DNA of 64,000 bases from Lachnospiraceae bacterium (GCA_030523275.1 JAUNIX010000008.1:36233-100232), one strand, 5' to 3'; positions 28,291 through 39,106 are shown, counted from the stretch's first letter. Made by a program: numbers and translations. Notes: generated by a model from the sequence alone, not told the origin.

Positions 28291-28339
28291 ATGCAGGAAT
28301 CTCCTTTCTTATTCTAACGATGCTATTTGATTGTACATT

Positions 28340-29560
28340 TTAATAAAATGTACCTTTCGAATTTTTTAATTTTGGATTAAAACCGGTATCTTTTAAAGCC
28401 TTAATAATTTTATTTTTATGTTCTGTTCCAAATGCCTCCATGGTAATCGTAAGTTCTACTTCAGAGTTACGATTGATACTTACAAACTGATTGTGTTCCA
28501 ATCGAATAATGTTACCCTGAGCCTGTGCAATCACTTTTGATACCCTGGTTAATTCGCCTGGTTTATCTGGCAAAAAGACAGAAACGGTAAAAATACGGTC
28601 GCGAACAATCAATCCGTGCTGAACAAGAGAAGCAAGTGTGATAACATCCATGTTACCTCCACTAATGATCGATACCACTTTTTTCCCTGTTACATCTAAA
28701 TGTCTTAATGCGGCAACAGTCAATAAACCAGAGTTTTCTGCTAACATTTTATGATTTTCAATCAAATCCAAAAAAGCAACGATCAGTTCTTCATCTTCAA
28801 TTGTAATAATATCATCAATATTTTGCTGAATATATGGGAAAATTTTCTTTCCTGGTGTTTGTACTGCGGTACCGTCTGCAATTGTGCTAACGTGTTCTAC
28901 CGTTGTCACCTTTCCGGCTTCTAAAGAAGCTTTCATGCATGCTGCCCCTGCCGGTTCCACTCCAATCACTTTGATGTTTGGATTTAAAAATTTTGCCAGT
29001 GCAGACACACCTGTCGCAAGTCCACCACCACCAATTGGAACTAAGATAATATCTACCGTTGGCAGTTCCTTAAAAATTTCCATAGCAATCGATCCCTGAC
29101 CAGTTGCAACATCCAGATCATCAAACGGATGAATAAAGGTCATACCACGTTTTTCGGCCAGCTCTATCGCATAATCACTCGCCTCATCAAAGACATCGCC
29201 TTTTAAAATAACTTCTGCACCGAGTGCTTTTGTGCGGTTTACTTTCATTAACGGTGTTGTTGTCGGCATAACAATCGTGGCTGGAACATGATTGGCCCTA
29301 GCTGCGTACGCAACACCCTGTGCATGGTTTCCTGCAGAGGCCGTAATTAAGCCTTTTTCTTTTTCTTCTTGTGATAATGTACTGATTTTATAATACGCAC
29401 CACGAATCTTATATGCACCAGTAAGCTGCATATTTTCCGGTTTTAAATACACCTGATTGCCTGTCTGTTCAGACAAATAATCACTTTTCATCAATTTTGT
29501 AGGAGTGATGACCTCCTGTACTTTTTCATATGCTTCTTCAAACTTTCTTAACGTAAGCAT
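28340..29560 (-). CDS. ilvA: Threonine ammonia-lyase with C-terminal ACT domain
   Basis: The enzyme deaminates L-threonine to 2-oxobutanoate and ammonia. The 406-residue protein has the PLP Lys at K51 in GAYKIRG, the substrate loop SAGNHAQG (75-82), the phosphate-binding GGGGLATG motif and a single C-terminal ACT-like domain (about 330-405). One ACT domain and this length fit the 400-residue Firmicutes class, which may be catabolic (TdcB-like) or biosynthetic. It follows ftsY by 12 bases, an unusual partner for an amino-acid enzyme. Confidence 0.92.
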   Translation of the reverse strand: MLTLRKFEEAYEKVQEVITPTKLMKSDYLSEQTGNQVYLKPENMQLTGAYKIRGAYYKISTLSQEEKEKGLITASAGNHAQGVAYAARANHVPATIVMPTTTPLMKVNRTKALGAEVILKGDVFDEASDYAIELAEKRGMTFIHPFDDLDVATGQGSIAMEIFKELPTVDIILVPIGGGGLATGVSALAKFLNPNIKVIGVEPAGAACMKASLEAGKVTTVEHVSTIADGTAVQTPGKKIFPYIQQNIDDIITIEDEELIVAFLDLIENHKMLAENSGLLTVAALRHLDVTGKKVVSIISGGNMDVITLASLVQHGLIVRDRIFTVSVFLPDKPGELTRVSKVIAQAQGNIIRLEHNQFVSINRNSEVELTITMEAFGTEHKNKIIKALKDTGFNPKLKNSKGTFY

Positions 29561-29572
29561 TGTCTCTCTCCT

Positions 29573-30499
29573 TTATTCACTAAATAAGATACTTACAAAG
29601 ATTTCTTTGTCAAATTGTAACAAATCGTTGATGTGTTCTCCAAGTCCAATATATTTTACCGGTAAACCAAGTTCTGACTGAATTGCAATCGCAATTCCAC
29701 CCTTGGCAGTACCATCCATTTTTGTCAGAATAATACCTGTGATATCCGCAATTTCCATAAACTGTTTTGCCTGTGCCATTGCATTCTGGCCAGTTGTTGC
29801 ATCAAGAACGATTAACGTTTCCCGTCTTGCCTCCGGATATTCTCGGTCAATAACACGATTGATCTTTGCAAGTTCATTCATTAAATTCTTTTTATTATGA
29901 AGACGTCCGGCAGTATCGACAATCAATAAGTCGGTATCTCTTGCCTTCGCAGCATTGCAGGCATCAAAAACAACGGCTGCTGGATCTGATCCTTCCTCAT
30001 GAGCGATCAAATCAACCCCCGCCATGTCTGCCCATACTTCTAACTGGTCAATCGCTGCGGCACGAAATGTATCTGCCGCGGCAATCAATACATTCTTTCC
30101 ACGAACCTTTTGATCGGCAGCTAATTTACCAATGCTGGTCGTCTTACCGACACCATTGACACCAATCACCAGCATCACTGTTTTTTCTTTTTCGAATTCA
30201 AATGCATCCTCAGACAATTCCATTTGATCCATGATTACTTGTTCTAACAAGGCTTTACATTCTGCTGGTTCTTTAATGCCCTGCTTGCGCACACGGTGCT
30301 GTAAATCTTCGATGATTTTCAATGTCGCATCCACACCAACATCTGCCATGATCAGAGTTTCTTCTAACTCGTCATAAAAATCATCATCAATATTTGTAAA
30401 TACCTGAAAAATTGAATCAAATCCATGAGATAAATTCTCTCTTGTCTTTGTCAAACCATCAAAAACTTTCTCAAAAAAGCCTTTCTTTTCTTCTCCCAT
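29573..30499 (-). CDS. ftsY: Signal recognition particle receptor FtsY
   Basis: FtsY is the SRP receptor GTPase that delivers ribosome-nascent chains to the membrane. The 308-residue protein has a short acidic N-terminal A region, the NG helical bundle, the P-loop GVNGVGKT (113-120), DTAGRLHNK (G3) and [10 protein letters not shown] (G4/closing loop). It follows smc by 12 bases in the classical rnc-smc-ftsY order. Confidence 0.97.
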   Translation of the reverse strand: MGEEKKGFFEKVFDGLTKTRENLSHGFDSIFQVFTNIDDDFYDELEETLIMADVGVDATLKIIEDLQHRVRKQGIKEPAECKALLEQVIMDQMELSEDAFEFEKEKTVMLVIGVNGVGKTTSIGKLAADQKVRGKNVLIAAADTFRAAAIDQLEVWADMAGVDLIAHEEGSDPAAVVFDACNAAKARDTDLLIVDTAGRLHNKKNLMNELAKINRVIDREYPEARRETLIVLDATTGQNAMAQAKQFMEIADITGIILTKMDGTAKGGIAIAIQSELGLPVKYIGLGEHINDLLQFDKEIFVSILFSE

Positions 30500-30511
30500 A
30501 TTTCCCTCCTG

Positions 30512-33500
30512 TTAATCATCAAGATCATTTTCAATTAAATTTACAGAAACAAGAGCTGAAACACCCTTTTCCTGCATGGTAATTCCATAGAGCATGTCTG
30601 CTGCAGTCATTGTACCCTTTCTATGCGTGATCACAATAAACTGCGTATCTTTTGTTAACTTATGTAAATACTGACTAAAACGCACAACATTTGAATCATC
30701 CAGTGCCGCTTCAATCTCATCGAGCAAACAAAATGGTGACGGCTTCAAATTCTGAATCGCAAATAAAAGGCTAATTGCCGTCAATGCTTTTTCACCTCCG
30801 GAAAGCTGCATCATGTTTTGCAATTTCTTACCTGGTGGCTGTGCAATAATACGGATGCCAGCCTCTAACACATCTTCATTTTCTGTCAACTCCAAATGTG
30901 CATGACCGCCGCCAAACAGCTCTTGAAAGACAGAAGCAAACATTGCCTGAATTTCTCTAAATTTTTCTTTAAACTGTTTACGCATCTCAGATTCTAGTTC
31001 TTTTATCAAATCAACTAACTGTGCTTCTGCTTTTACGATATCCTCATGCTGTCCTATCAAAAATTCATAACGCTCTGACACTTCTTTATATTCTTCAATT
31101 GCATTGATATTTATGGTTCCAAGTGCCTTAATCTTGCCCTTCCATTTATGAATTTCTTTTTTTAATTCAGTTGTTGACACAGTAATTTCGTCCTGCCACA
31201 AGTCTTTTGCCATACGATATGTCATTTCATAGGATTCCCACATGTAATCGGTTAAATTCTGGATATTCTCTTCCAGCTTTTCTTTTCGTGACTGCAAACG
31301 ATACAGCTCTTTATCCAATGCAGCCATGTGCTGATTTAAAGATTCCCGTTCTTCCATCGCATGACGATATTGCTGGTTCTTCTTATTTTCATCCTGTTGT
31401 GCCTGTTTTAGATTCACTTCTCCGTCCATAACAGTCTGATCAAGTTCTCGAATTCGCTTTTGAATTTCTGTTATCCGATCCTCGATCCGTTCCACAGTCC
31501 CTTCTCGATCATCAGCATCTGTTTTCATCTCATCCAAATCATATTGTAGACGTTCCATTTCCTCATTGACACGATTCTCATTTTCCTGCGCAAACCGAAG
31601 CTGTTGAGTATAAGAATTTGCTTGTAGTTGGATTTCCGAAAGAGCAGTTACATGATGTTCCTCTCTCTTCGTAAGCTGCTCTAATTGTTCTTCCATATCC
31701 TTTTGACGAGATTCACGAGATTGATTTTGCAATTTCAGTCCTTCTTTTTCTTTTAACAACTGTTCGACATTTTCTGCCATGGCAGCCTTTTCTTCTTCCA
31801 ACGAAGCTTTCTCTTGCTCAAGAATATCTCTTGTTCGTTCAATCTCCATACATCGCTTTTCTAATTGTTGCTTATTTAAAACAACCGTATTCATCTCTAA
31901 GGAACGATCCTGCTCTTCTTTTTCCAATTCTGCAATTTTTACTTCTAATATTTCCTTTTCTTTTGCATTCGCTTCATATTCTGCTTTTAGTTTTTCATAT
32001 TGTTGTCTTCTTTGCGCTTCTGCACGTTTTGCCTCCGAAATTTCACGATTTCTGGCAAGCAGATTACTGGAATGTTTAAACGCGCCACCTGTCATCGCTC
32101 CACCCGGATTGAATGACTCACCTTCTAATGTTACAATCCTCATTGAATAACGATATTTTCTGGCAAGAGCAATTGCATGATCAATCGTATCGACAATGAC
32201 AATTCTTCCAAGCAAGGAATCTACCAGATCATGAAATCGATCATCCGCATTTACCAGAGAGCTGGCAAGACCAATCACCCCTTCTTCTCTCAACGCCTGC
32301 TCTTGTTTAAATGGATAGCGATTTTTAATTGCGTTCAGAGGTAAAAAAGTAGCCCGACCATAACGATTTTCCTTTAAAAAGCCAATCATTCGTTTTGCCG
32401 TCTGTTCATCATCGGTTACAATATTTTGAATACTGCCACCCAACGCGGTTTCAATGGCAATTTCATACTTTTTATCAACTTTTACAATATCCGCAACCAC
32501 ACCAATGATTCCCGGAACCTTTGTCCGTTGTTCCATGACGCGACGGATACTATTTCCGTAACCATCGTAACGCTCTGCCATATTTTTTAAGGTTTCTAAG
32601 CGAGATTGAATACGAAAAATTTCCTGTTTCTTATCCTCTCCCTGCTGTGCCAATTTGTTACCATATCGAATATACTGGCTTCTTTGTTCTAATTCCTGTT
32701 TTTGTCTTTTCGCATTATCAGCCTCTAATTTTTGTAATTCCAGTAATTTTGTATCGTACTCTTTTCGATTGCCTGCAATCTGATTATATTCATCTTTATT
32801 TTTCTGCAAACGTTTATCTAAATCTTCGATACGTAAGATTAACTGTTCGCGTACTGTGGCAAATCGCTCCACTTTCGTCGAAATTTCAGCCTGATTCTCA
32901 CTCATGCCCTGCATATAACCAAGAAGTTCATCTAATTGCTTTTGAATCTCTACTTTTTGCTGTTCAACTGCATCCAATGCCCAACGTTCTTTTGTCTCTT
33001 CTTGCTTATTTTGTTCCTGATGATTCATTAAACCATTTTTTTGCTGTTTAATCGATAATAATTGCTGGCGCTTCTCATTTAATTCAGATTCCACCCTCGA
33101 TACATTTGAATAAAAATGCTCTTCTTTTGTCTTTTCTGTTTTAATCTGCTCATTGAGAACTTTGATTTCACCTTCCAGTTTTTCTTTTTCTACTTTTCCT
33201 TCCTGTAACAAAGTTACCTGAGTATCCATCTGTTCCCGCAACTGCTTCAAATCCTGTTCTAAAACAGCATTTCGCTCTTTTGACTGCTCATACTGTTTTT
33301 TTCCAGCTTGGATATCTCTCTCCATCATTTGCATATTAGCAGCCACTTCGGCATCTTCTTTTTGCATACGAGACTGTTCCAAAATAAACATCTGCACATC
33401 TGCATTTTTTAAACTATCACGATATTGTAAATATTCTCTCGCTTTTGATGATTGTTTCTTTAGTGGCTCCACTCGATCTGTTAATTCTGACAAAATATCA

Positions 33501-34075
33501 TTGATGCGCGTGAGATTTTCTCGTTCTTTTTCCAGCGATTTTTCAGCTGCAAGTTTATTCTTTTTATATTTAATAATCCCTGCTGCCTCATCAAATAATT
33601 CTCTTCGCTCTTCTGGCTTTCCACTCAATATTTTTTCAACTTGTCCCTGCCCGATGATTGAATATCCTTCTTTTCCGATACCAGTGTCAAAAAACATCTC
33701 CACAATATCTTTTCGACGACAAATCGATCCATTTAACAAATATTCGCTTTCACCAGAACGATACACTCGTCTTGCCACTATCACTTCGTCGAAGCTTACA
33801 GGCAAGCTATGATCACTATTATCCAACGTAATTGCCACATAGGCTGATCCCATCGGCTTTCGCAGTTCCGTCCCGGAAAAGATTACATCTTCCATCTTTG
33901 CACCGCGAAGCTGTTTTGCACTTTGCTCTCCAAGCACCCATCGGACCGCATCCGCAACATTGCTTTTACCACTGCCATTTGGACCAACAATCCCGGTAAT
34001 CCCATCCTGAAATCGAAAAATCATTTTATTTGCAAAAGATTTGAATCCGTGTACCTCAATACTTTTTAAATACAT
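30512..34075 (-). CDS. smc: Chromosome partition ATPase SMC
   Basis: SMC is the condensin ATPase that organises and segregates the chromosome. The 1187-residue protein has the N-terminal Walker A (GPNGSGKSN, about 32-40), two long coiled coils rich in Glu/Gln/Lys, a hinge (about 505-680, with GRATFLPL and GGAMTGGAF), and the C-terminal signature [10 protein letters not shown] with Walker [12 protein letters not shown]. It follows rnc by seven bases with an AGGTGAG ribosome site. Length is normal. Confidence 0.98.
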   Translation of the reverse strand: MYLKSIEVHGFKSFANKMIFRFQDGITGIVGPNGSGKSNVADAVRWVLGEQSAKQLRGAKMEDVIFSGTELRKPMGSAYVAITLDNSDHSLPVSFDEVIVARRVYRSGESEYLLNGSICRRKDIVEMFFDTGIGKEGYSIIGQGQVEKILSGKPEERRELFDEAAGIIKYKKNKLAAEKSLEKERENLTRINDILSELTDRVEPLKKQSSKAREYLQYRDSLKNADVQMFILEQSRMQKEDAEVAANMQMMERDIQAGKKQYEQSKERNAVLEQDLKQLREQMDTQVTLLQEGKVEKEKLEGEIKVLNEQIKTEKTKEEHFYSNVSRVESELNEKRQQLLSIKQQKNGLMNHQEQNKQEETKERWALDAVEQQKVEIQKQLDELLGYMQGMSENQAEISTKVERFATVREQLILRIEDLDKRLQKNKDEYNQIAGNRKEYDTKLLELQKLEADNAKRQKQELEQRSQYIRYGNKLAQQGEDKKQEIFRIQSRLETLKNMAERYDGYGNSIRRVMEQRTKVPGIIGVVADIVKVDKKYEIAIETALGGSIQNIVTDDEQTAKRMIGFLKENRYGRATFLPLNAIKNRYPFKQEQALREEGVIGLASSLVNADDRFHDLVDSLLGRIVIVDTIDHAIALARKYRYSMRIVTLEGESFNPGGAMTGGAFKHSSNLLARNREISEAKRAEAQRRQQYEKLKAEYEANAKEKEILEVKIAELEKEEQDRSLEMNTVVLNKQQLEKRCMEIERTRDILEQEKASLEEEKAAMAENVEQLLKEKEGLKLQNQSRESRQKDMEEQLEQLTKREEHHVTALSEIQLQANSYTQQLRFAQENENRVNEEMERLQYDLDEMKTDADDREGTVERIEDRITEIQKRIRELDQTVMDGEVNLKQAQQDENKKNQQYRHAMEERESLNQHMAALDKELYRLQSRKEKLEENIQNLTDYMWESYEMTYRMAKDLWQDEITVSTTELKKEIHKWKGKIKALGTININAIEEYKEVSERYEFLIGQHEDIVKAEAQLVDLIKELESEMRKQFKEKFREIQAMFASVFQELFGGGHAHLELTENEDVLEAGIRIIAQPPGKKLQNMMQLSGGEKALTAISLLFAIQNLKPSPFCLLDEIEAALDDSNVVRFSQYLHKLTKDTQFIVITHRKGTMTAADMLYGITMQEKGVSALVSVNLIENDLDD

Positions 34076-34082
34076 GTCTCAC

Positions 34083-34775
34083 CTATTCTGCTTTTAATTT
34101 TAAAATCGATTCATATGCCGCCTGTTGCTCTGCTGCTTTTTTCGTCTTTCCAACACCAGCCCCTAATACTTTATCATCAAGACAAACGGCAACCGTAAAC
34201 TCTTTACAATGATCTGGTCCTTTTTCTGCAATCAATTTATATTTTACATTATGTCCAGCATCTCTTTGTACCATTTCTTGCAAAATCGTCTTGGCATCAT
34301 AGAATAATGTCTTATCTTCCACATCCTGCAATAAATATTTTTCTACAAAAATCTTTGCTTGTTCATATCCCTGGTCTAAATAAATGGCACCGATCAGAGA
34401 TTCAAATGCATCTGAAAGAATCGAATCTCGATCCCTTCCTCCTGTCATATCTTCTCCTTTACTCAAAAGTAAATATTTTCCTAAAGAAATATCCTTTGCA
34501 CACATTGCCAATGTATATTCACATACTAAACTAGAACGTAATTTCGTCAATTTTCCTTCATTTTTCTTTTTATAAGTACGGAACAAATAATCACTGATGA
34601 TCAACTCCAATACTGCATCACCTAAAAACTCCACTCTCTCATTATTTTCCGTTCGTTTCATGTGATGTTCATTGGCATAAGAACTATGTGTTAACGCCAG
34701 TTTTAACAAACTCTTATCTACAAAATGATAATCAATGGTTGCCTCAAGTTCCGTCAGCTTTTCGTTGATTTTCAT
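34083..34775 (-). CDS. rnc: Ribonuclease III
   Basis: RNase III cleaves double-stranded RNA in rRNA and mRNA processing. The 230-residue protein has the catalytic RNase III domain with ERVEFLGDAVLEL and the second acidic site DAFESLIGAIYLD, and a C-terminal double-stranded RNA-binding domain (about 155-228). AAGGAG precedes the start. It lies 25 bases after plsX; acpP, which usually sits between them, is missing. Confidence 0.97.
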   Translation of the reverse strand: MKINEKLTELEATIDYHFVDKSLLKLALTHSSYANEHHMKRTENNERVEFLGDAVLELIISDYLFRTYKKKNEGKLTKLRSSLVCEYTLAMCAKDISLGKYLLLSKGEDMTGGRDRDSILSDAFESLIGAIYLDQGYEQAKIFVEKYLLQDVEDKTLFYDAKTILQEMVQRDAGHNVKYKLIAEKGPDHCKEFTVAVCLDDKVLGAGVGKTKKAAEQQAAYESILKLKAE

Positions 34776-34800
34776 CTTCTTTCTCCTTCCTCGGCAATCA

Positions 34801-35808
34801 TTATTTTCTGCCTAACTGATCACGGATTTTGTCATTAATTCCCTGTTCCATAAAGGTCACACACTGTCCAATCGCGATTCGCACTTCTTTTGCTTTTGAA
34901 TTACCATGCATTTTTACAACAAGACCATTCAAACCAAGCAATGGTGCACCTCCATATTCAGATGCGTCAAACATTTTCAACGTATCTTTCAAGGCTGGTT
35001 TTACTAATAATCCACCAATTTTTGTCCTTGTAGAAGACATCATACCATCTTTAATTGCTCCAATTAAAGTTCCAGAAAGTCCTTCTGCCAATTTTAAAAT
35101 AACATTTCCAACAAATGCTTCACAAAGAACAACATTTGTCTCCCCAGCAAAAATATCTCTCGGTTCGATATTACCAGTAAAATTGATCGTATCTAGTTCT
35201 TTTAATTTCGGATATACTTCCTTTACCAGAGCATTCCCTTTTGCCTCTTCCGCACCAATATTAACAAGTGAAACCTTTGGATTCTTAATCCCAATGACAC
35301 TTTCCATATAAATTGAACCCATCTGTGCAAACTGAACTAAATGATCTGCTCTGGCATCGACATTTGCTCCGCAGTCAATCAATAAGGATACCCCTTTCAT
35401 GGTTGGAATCACAGTTGCAAGCGGTGCTCGTTTAATTCCACGAATTTTACCGGCAATCACTTGTCCACCTACTAAAACAGCACCAGTACTGCCCGCAGAG
35501 ATCACAGCATCTGCTTCTCCTTTTTTTACCATTTTTAAAGCGACAATCAGAGAAGAGTCCTTTTTCTTACGGATTGCTTCTACTGGTGCTTCTTCACACG
35601 TAATCACTTCTGTCGTATGCACAATTTCTATTTGTTCTTGATGATACTCGTATTGTGCTAATTCTTTTTTGATGGCATCACGATCGCCAACTAAGATCAC
35701 CGTAATATTGTCATGTTCTTTTATTGCATCTACTGCACCATGTACAACCTCTGTAGGAGCATAATCTCCGCCCATAGCGTCTACTGCAATTCGAATCTTC
35801 TTACTCAT
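34801..35808 (-). CDS. plsX: Phosphate acyltransferase PlsX
   Basis: PlsX converts acyl-ACP and phosphate to acyl-phosphate, the first step of phospholipid synthesis. The 335-residue protein begins with AVDAMGGDYAP and contains the DCGANVDA and NIGAEEAKGN motifs of the family. I set the start at 35808 because GGAGGT lies just upstream; the longer frame begins inside that ribosome site. It opens the rnc-smc-ftsY run and has its own promoter with an overlapping palindrome. Confidence 0.96.
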   Translation of the reverse strand: MSKKIRIAVDAMGGDYAPTEVVHGAVDAIKEHDNITVILVGDRDAIKKELAQYEYHQEQIEIVHTTEVITCEEAPVEAIRKKKDSSLIVALKMVKKGEADAVISAGSTGAVLVGGQVIAGKIRGIKRAPLATVIPTMKGVSLLIDCGANVDARADHLVQFAQMGSIYMESVIGIKNPKVSLVNIGAEEAKGNALVKEVYPKLKELDTINFTGNIEPRDIFAGETNVVLCEAFVGNVILKLAEGLSGTLIGAIKDGMMSSTRTKIGGLLVKPALKDTLKMFDASEYGGAPLLGLNGLVVKMHGNSKAKEVRIAIGQCVTFMEQGINDKIRDQLGRK

Positions 35809-35918
35809 AACTACCTCCATAATGCCTACAATTCACACATTAGACACGTAATTACCATTTTATTTCAAAAATACTCTTTTCGCAGCAAATGTCTGAATTG
35901 TAAATATAATGATACTTT

Positions 35919-35956
35919 AACTTATTAAGTTTACCATAATTGAAATGGAAGTACAA
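35919..35956 (-). promoter_or_regulatory. plsX promoter with overlapping palindromic operator candidate
   Basis: On the minus strand TTGTAC (35951-35956) is followed after 17 bases by TAAACT (35928-35933). A perfect 13-bp palindrome, AACTTATTAAGTT (35919-35931), overlaps the -10 element. That is a suitable place for a repressor of lipid synthesis genes. It does not match the B. subtilis FapR consensus. Confidence 0.5.
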
Positions 35957-36031
35957 GAACAAAGCAGAGCATTTTTATTCCATAAGAAAAACCGAAGAAT
36001 AATCATTCATCGGCTTTTCAAATTTATCTAT

Positions 36032-36883
36032 TTATTTTTTCAACAACATCCCCAGACATTGTTCAAATTCCACTCCATCCGGATTATAACCATCTGTGTC
36101 AGGAGATGCTTCCATGGACGCAGACAAAAACGCACCGGCCTCTTTTAAAATACCATTCAATTTATCCCCTCTCGCGATTCCTCCGGTAACAACAGAAGCA
36201 AACAAATCCCCGGTTCCAGAATAACTGCCACCCAGTTTTGGAACACCAGAAAGAACAACCTCTTCCCGAGTTACAGCTAAATTTCCCATCATCGCAACGC
36301 CATCTTCTTTATAATGAATACCGGTTACGATAATTATTTTGTCATCTTTATTTATCATATTTTTAGCCATTTGTGTTACAGATTCAAGCAATTTATCTTT
36401 ATCGTTGATTCCACTAATTTGTTCATAGTCTGTATCTGCAAGCAAACAAAGCTCTGTCAGATTAGGGGTCACAATATCCGCTTTCTCTACCAATTGCTTC
36501 ATTAATCGACATAATTCTTCGGTAAACATATCGTAAACATCACCGTCATCTCCCATAACCGGATCTACAAGCAGAAACGTATCCTCTCTATAAAAAGTAT
36601 CCAAAAAGCGAAAAATAGTTCGAATCTGCTGTTCACTTGCCACAAATCCAGTATAAATACCATCAAAGTGTACTTTCATCTTCTCCCACTCGATTCGAAA
36701 ATTCTCCATTCGATCCGTATAATCATCACAATAATAGCTTGGATATCCTGTCTGTGCACTTAATATTGCTGTCGGCAGCGGACACGGCTGCAAGCCCATG
36801 ACTGACAAAACCGGAATCGCTGCTGTTAGTGAACATTTGCCAAAACCAGATAAATCATTGATCACCGCTATTTTTTTTGCCAT
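36032..36883 (-). CDS. Pyridoxal/pyridoxamine kinase (PdxY-like, ribokinase fold)
   Basis: The 283-residue product is a ribokinase-superfamily B6 vitamer kinase. It has the N-terminal INDLSGFGKCSLTAAIPVLS segment, the LVDPVMGDDG motif and the C-terminal GTGDLFASVVTGG anion-hole/catalytic Asp motif. It would make pyridoxal phosphate in the cytoplasm. The start at 36883 has GAGG nine bases upstream; an ATG three codons earlier is too close to that site. It lies 100 bases after the D-2-hydroxyacid dehydrogenase gene and is likely cotranscribed with it. Confidence 0.87.
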   Translation of the reverse strand: MAKKIAVINDLSGFGKCSLTAAIPVLSVMGLQPCPLPTAILSAQTGYPSYYCDDYTDRMENFRIEWEKMKVHFDGIYTGFVASEQQIRTIFRFLDTFYREDTFLLVDPVMGDDGDVYDMFTEELCRLMKQLVEKADIVTPNLTELCLLADTDYEQISGINDKDKLLESVTQMAKNMINKDDKIIIVTGIHYKEDGVAMMGNLAVTREEVVLSGVPKLGGSYSGTGDLFASVVTGGIARGDKLNGILKEAGAFLSASMEASPDTDGYNPDGVEFEQCLGMLLKK

Positions 36884-36983
36884 AAAAGCCATCCTCTTTC
36901 TATGTAATTTATCGCTTGTGCAATGATAGCATAATGTTGGCTTTGTCGCAACAGCCAGTTTTTTCTTATCAAACAATACCACA

Positions 36984-38006
36984 TTATAAAGTAACTGCCA
37001 TATTCACAATTGGATTTAAATGATTGGTCAATTCTGTTCGACAAGTTCCTGTCTTTTTCATATCATAAATACCACCAATTCCACATGACACCATAGAATC
37101 TACTGCTTCTTCTGTATAAAATGCCATATGCTGCGTCATAATAACATTTCGAAATTGATGCAGATAAAACCAATCACGATTCGATAAAATATCCACCCTA
37201 TGATCTTTGTGAACAATTCCTTGATCTCCCTCCATCGTATCAATACCAAGGGCACCAATTTTTTGATTTTCAATTCCTTCTACAAGTGCATGAATGTCTG
37301 CCAATTCCCCACGAGCACAATTAATAATCATCACACCATCTTTCATTTTGGATATAGACTCCGCATTAATGATATGCTCGGTTTCCGGAGTTAAAGCCAA
37401 ATGAAGAGTTACAATATCAGATTTTGCATACAAAGTATCCAAATCTACATATGTTACCAAATCCTCAATCTCTGAATTTTTCTTTCGTGACCACGCAAGA
37501 ATCCTACATCCAAATCCAGATAAATTTTTGATTACCTGTGCGCCAATCATTCCTGTCCCGATAACACCAATTGTCATACTTCTCATTTCTTTTCCCTGTA
37601 ATCCAGTTAGCGAAAAATCATTAACATGTCCACGCCACATTGCCTGTTTATATTGACGCAGACACATGAGCATCATCATCACAGTAAAATCAGCCACGCC
37701 ATTTGGCTCATACCTAGCGTTGCACACTTGAATACCCAGACATTTCGCATAATTCAAGTCGATATGATCATACCCAATCGTTCTCGTCGACAAATATCGC
37801 ACACCGTTTAACCAATAATCATACAAAAGTCTTTTATCGATTTTTCCCTGACCGAGAATCGAAACACCTTCACATCCTTTCGTCATAGCAACATTTTTCA
37901 TAGAGGGAACTTCTGAACAAAGTTCAATCTCAATACCCAAACGATTTGCCTGTAACCGTATCGCTTCTTTTTCATCCTCGCGAGCTTCATATACCATAAT
38001 CTTCAT
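36984..38006 (-). CDS. D-isomer-specific 2-hydroxyacid dehydrogenase, D-lactate dehydrogenase/VanH-like
   Basis: The 340-residue enzyme has the NAD-binding GVIGTGMIGAQ motif (Rossmann domain), the substrate Arg in NCARGELADI, the Glu of the DTMEGDQG loop and the catalytic His in TQHMAFYTEEAV. The FYTEEA segment resembles D-lactate dehydrogenases and VanH rather than phosphoglycerate dehydrogenases. It probably interconverts pyruvate or another 2-oxoacid and its D-hydroxyacid. The start at 38006 has GGAG eight bases upstream. The gene is divergent from a LysR regulator. Confidence 0.87.
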   Translation of the reverse strand: MKIMVYEAREDEKEAIRLQANRLGIEIELCSEVPSMKNVAMTKGCEGVSILGQGKIDKRLLYDYWLNGVRYLSTRTIGYDHIDLNYAKCLGIQVCNARYEPNGVADFTVMMMLMCLRQYKQAMWRGHVNDFSLTGLQGKEMRSMTIGVIGTGMIGAQVIKNLSGFGCRILAWSRKKNSEIEDLVTYVDLDTLYAKSDIVTLHLALTPETEHIINAESISKMKDGVMIINCARGELADIHALVEGIENQKIGALGIDTMEGDQGIVHKDHRVDILSNRDWFYLHQFRNVIMTQHMAFYTEEAVDSMVSCGIGGIYDMKKTGTCRTELTNHLNPIVNMAVTL

Positions 38007-38035
38007 TTTTATCATCTCCATAATAATTTTTTATT

Positions 38036-38065
38036 ATTATATATTGATATATACCAGATTTCCAA
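38036..38065 (-). promoter_or_regulatory. Promoter for the dehydrogenase-kinase pair
   Basis: On the minus strand TTGGAA is followed after 18 bases by TATAAT. Its -35 overlaps the -35 of the divergent LysR promoter. TATAT-TGAT-ATATA (38040-38053), a dyad that could be a LysR-type box, lies in the spacer. Confidence 0.5.
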
Positions 38066-38087
38066 TACATTTTTTCCATGATATAAT
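38059..38087 (+). promoter_or_regulatory. Promoter for the LysR gene
   Basis: TTTCCA is followed after 17 bases by TATAAT, about 37 bases before the ATG at 38124. The shared -35 region means that a protein bound here would affect both directions. Confidence 0.55.
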
Positions 38088-38123
38088 AAGAAAAACTTAT
38101 ATTATGTACTAAGGAGATCCGTT

Positions 38124-39011
38124 ATGAATATTAATCAACTACATTATTTTGTATCCGTATCCGAATGCAAAAGTTTTACAAAAGCTGCCAGCCGTCATTA
38201 TATATCACAAACAGCAATCACACAGCAAATTCGTTCTTTAGAGGAATCTATGAATGTCAAACTCATTGACCGCACAACTCGCCCTATTTCTCTTACACCA
38301 GCCGGAAGTATTTTCTATCGGGAAACAAAAGCAATTTTGGCACGCATGGATAGTGCATTGGAAAAAACTAAGAATGCCTCAACTGGATTAATTGGCAATC
38401 TACGCATCGGCTATACGAAAGGTTATGAACGAAGTAATTTATCAGACAAATTGCGACAATTCCATAATCATCATCCTAATATCCTAATTACCTGTTATCG
38501 TCATGATACCGATCGTCTTGCATCCGGACTTTTAAATGACGATTATGATATTATCTTTACATGGGATAGCACAAATATCCGTCAAGAATCCATAATCGAT
38601 TATTGTCTGATTGAACAGGCACCATTGGTAGTTGCCGTTTACAATAATCACCCATTTGCTCATCAACAAACTTTACAACGAGAAGATTTAAAGGATGAAA
38701 CCATCCTTTATATGACCCCATCTGCAAATGGTGATTCTTTTGGCGATAGTTATTTTATGGAATTATATCGCAATGCCGGTTTTCAGCCAAATATCCTGAT
38801 ACGTTCTAATGATTATGAAAGTATTTTGATGATGGTAGCTGCGGAAGAAGGTATTTCAATATTACCCAATTATATGACAAACAAACTCGCAGATGCTGAA
38901 AATTTGAAGTTTATTCCTCTGATTGGAGAAAACGAGAGCGAAGAGATCATTGCTGTTTGGAAAAAAGATGCTATGGGAGAAGCACTGAAACATTTTATTA
39001 CGCACCTATAA
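38124..39011 (+). CDS. LysR family transcriptional regulator
   Basis: The 295-residue protein has the N-terminal winged helix (about 1-60, with FTKAASRHYISQTAITQQIRSLE) and a C-terminal periplasmic-binding-like effector domain (about 90-290). Its divergent position and overlapping promoters make the D-2-hydroxyacid dehydrogenase/PdxY-like pair the likely target, with autoregulation. The effector is unknown. AAGGAG lies eight bases before the start. Confidence 0.92.
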   Translation: MNINQLHYFVSVSECKSFTKAASRHYISQTAITQQIRSLEESMNVKLIDRTTRPISLTPAGSIFYRETKAILARMDSALEKTKNASTGLIGNLRIGYTKGYERSNLSDKLRQFHNHHPNILITCYRHDTDRLASGLLNDDYDIIFTWDSTNIRQESIIDYCLIEQAPLVVAVYNNHPFAHQQTLQREDLKDETILYMTPSANGDSFGDSYFMELYRNAGFQPNILIRSNDYESILMMVAAEEGISILPNYMTNKLADAENLKFIPLIGENESEEIIAVWKKDAMGEALKHFITHL

Positions 39012-39053
39012 ATGTTAAGATGATATTGTCAAAATCAATTGGGCTACAAAGAA

Positions 39054-39090
39054 AAAATCAAGGATTCATAACACTGAAATCCTTGATTTT
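39054..39090. terminator. Bidirectional terminator between lysR and rpmF
   Basis: AAAATCAAGGAT (39054-39065) pairs with ATCCTTGATTTT (39079-39090). On the minus strand the stem runs into a T6 tract, so it ends the rpmF transcript and cuts it off from plsX. Confidence 0.8.
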
Positions 39091-39106
39091 AAGCCATTTT
39101 TTACAA

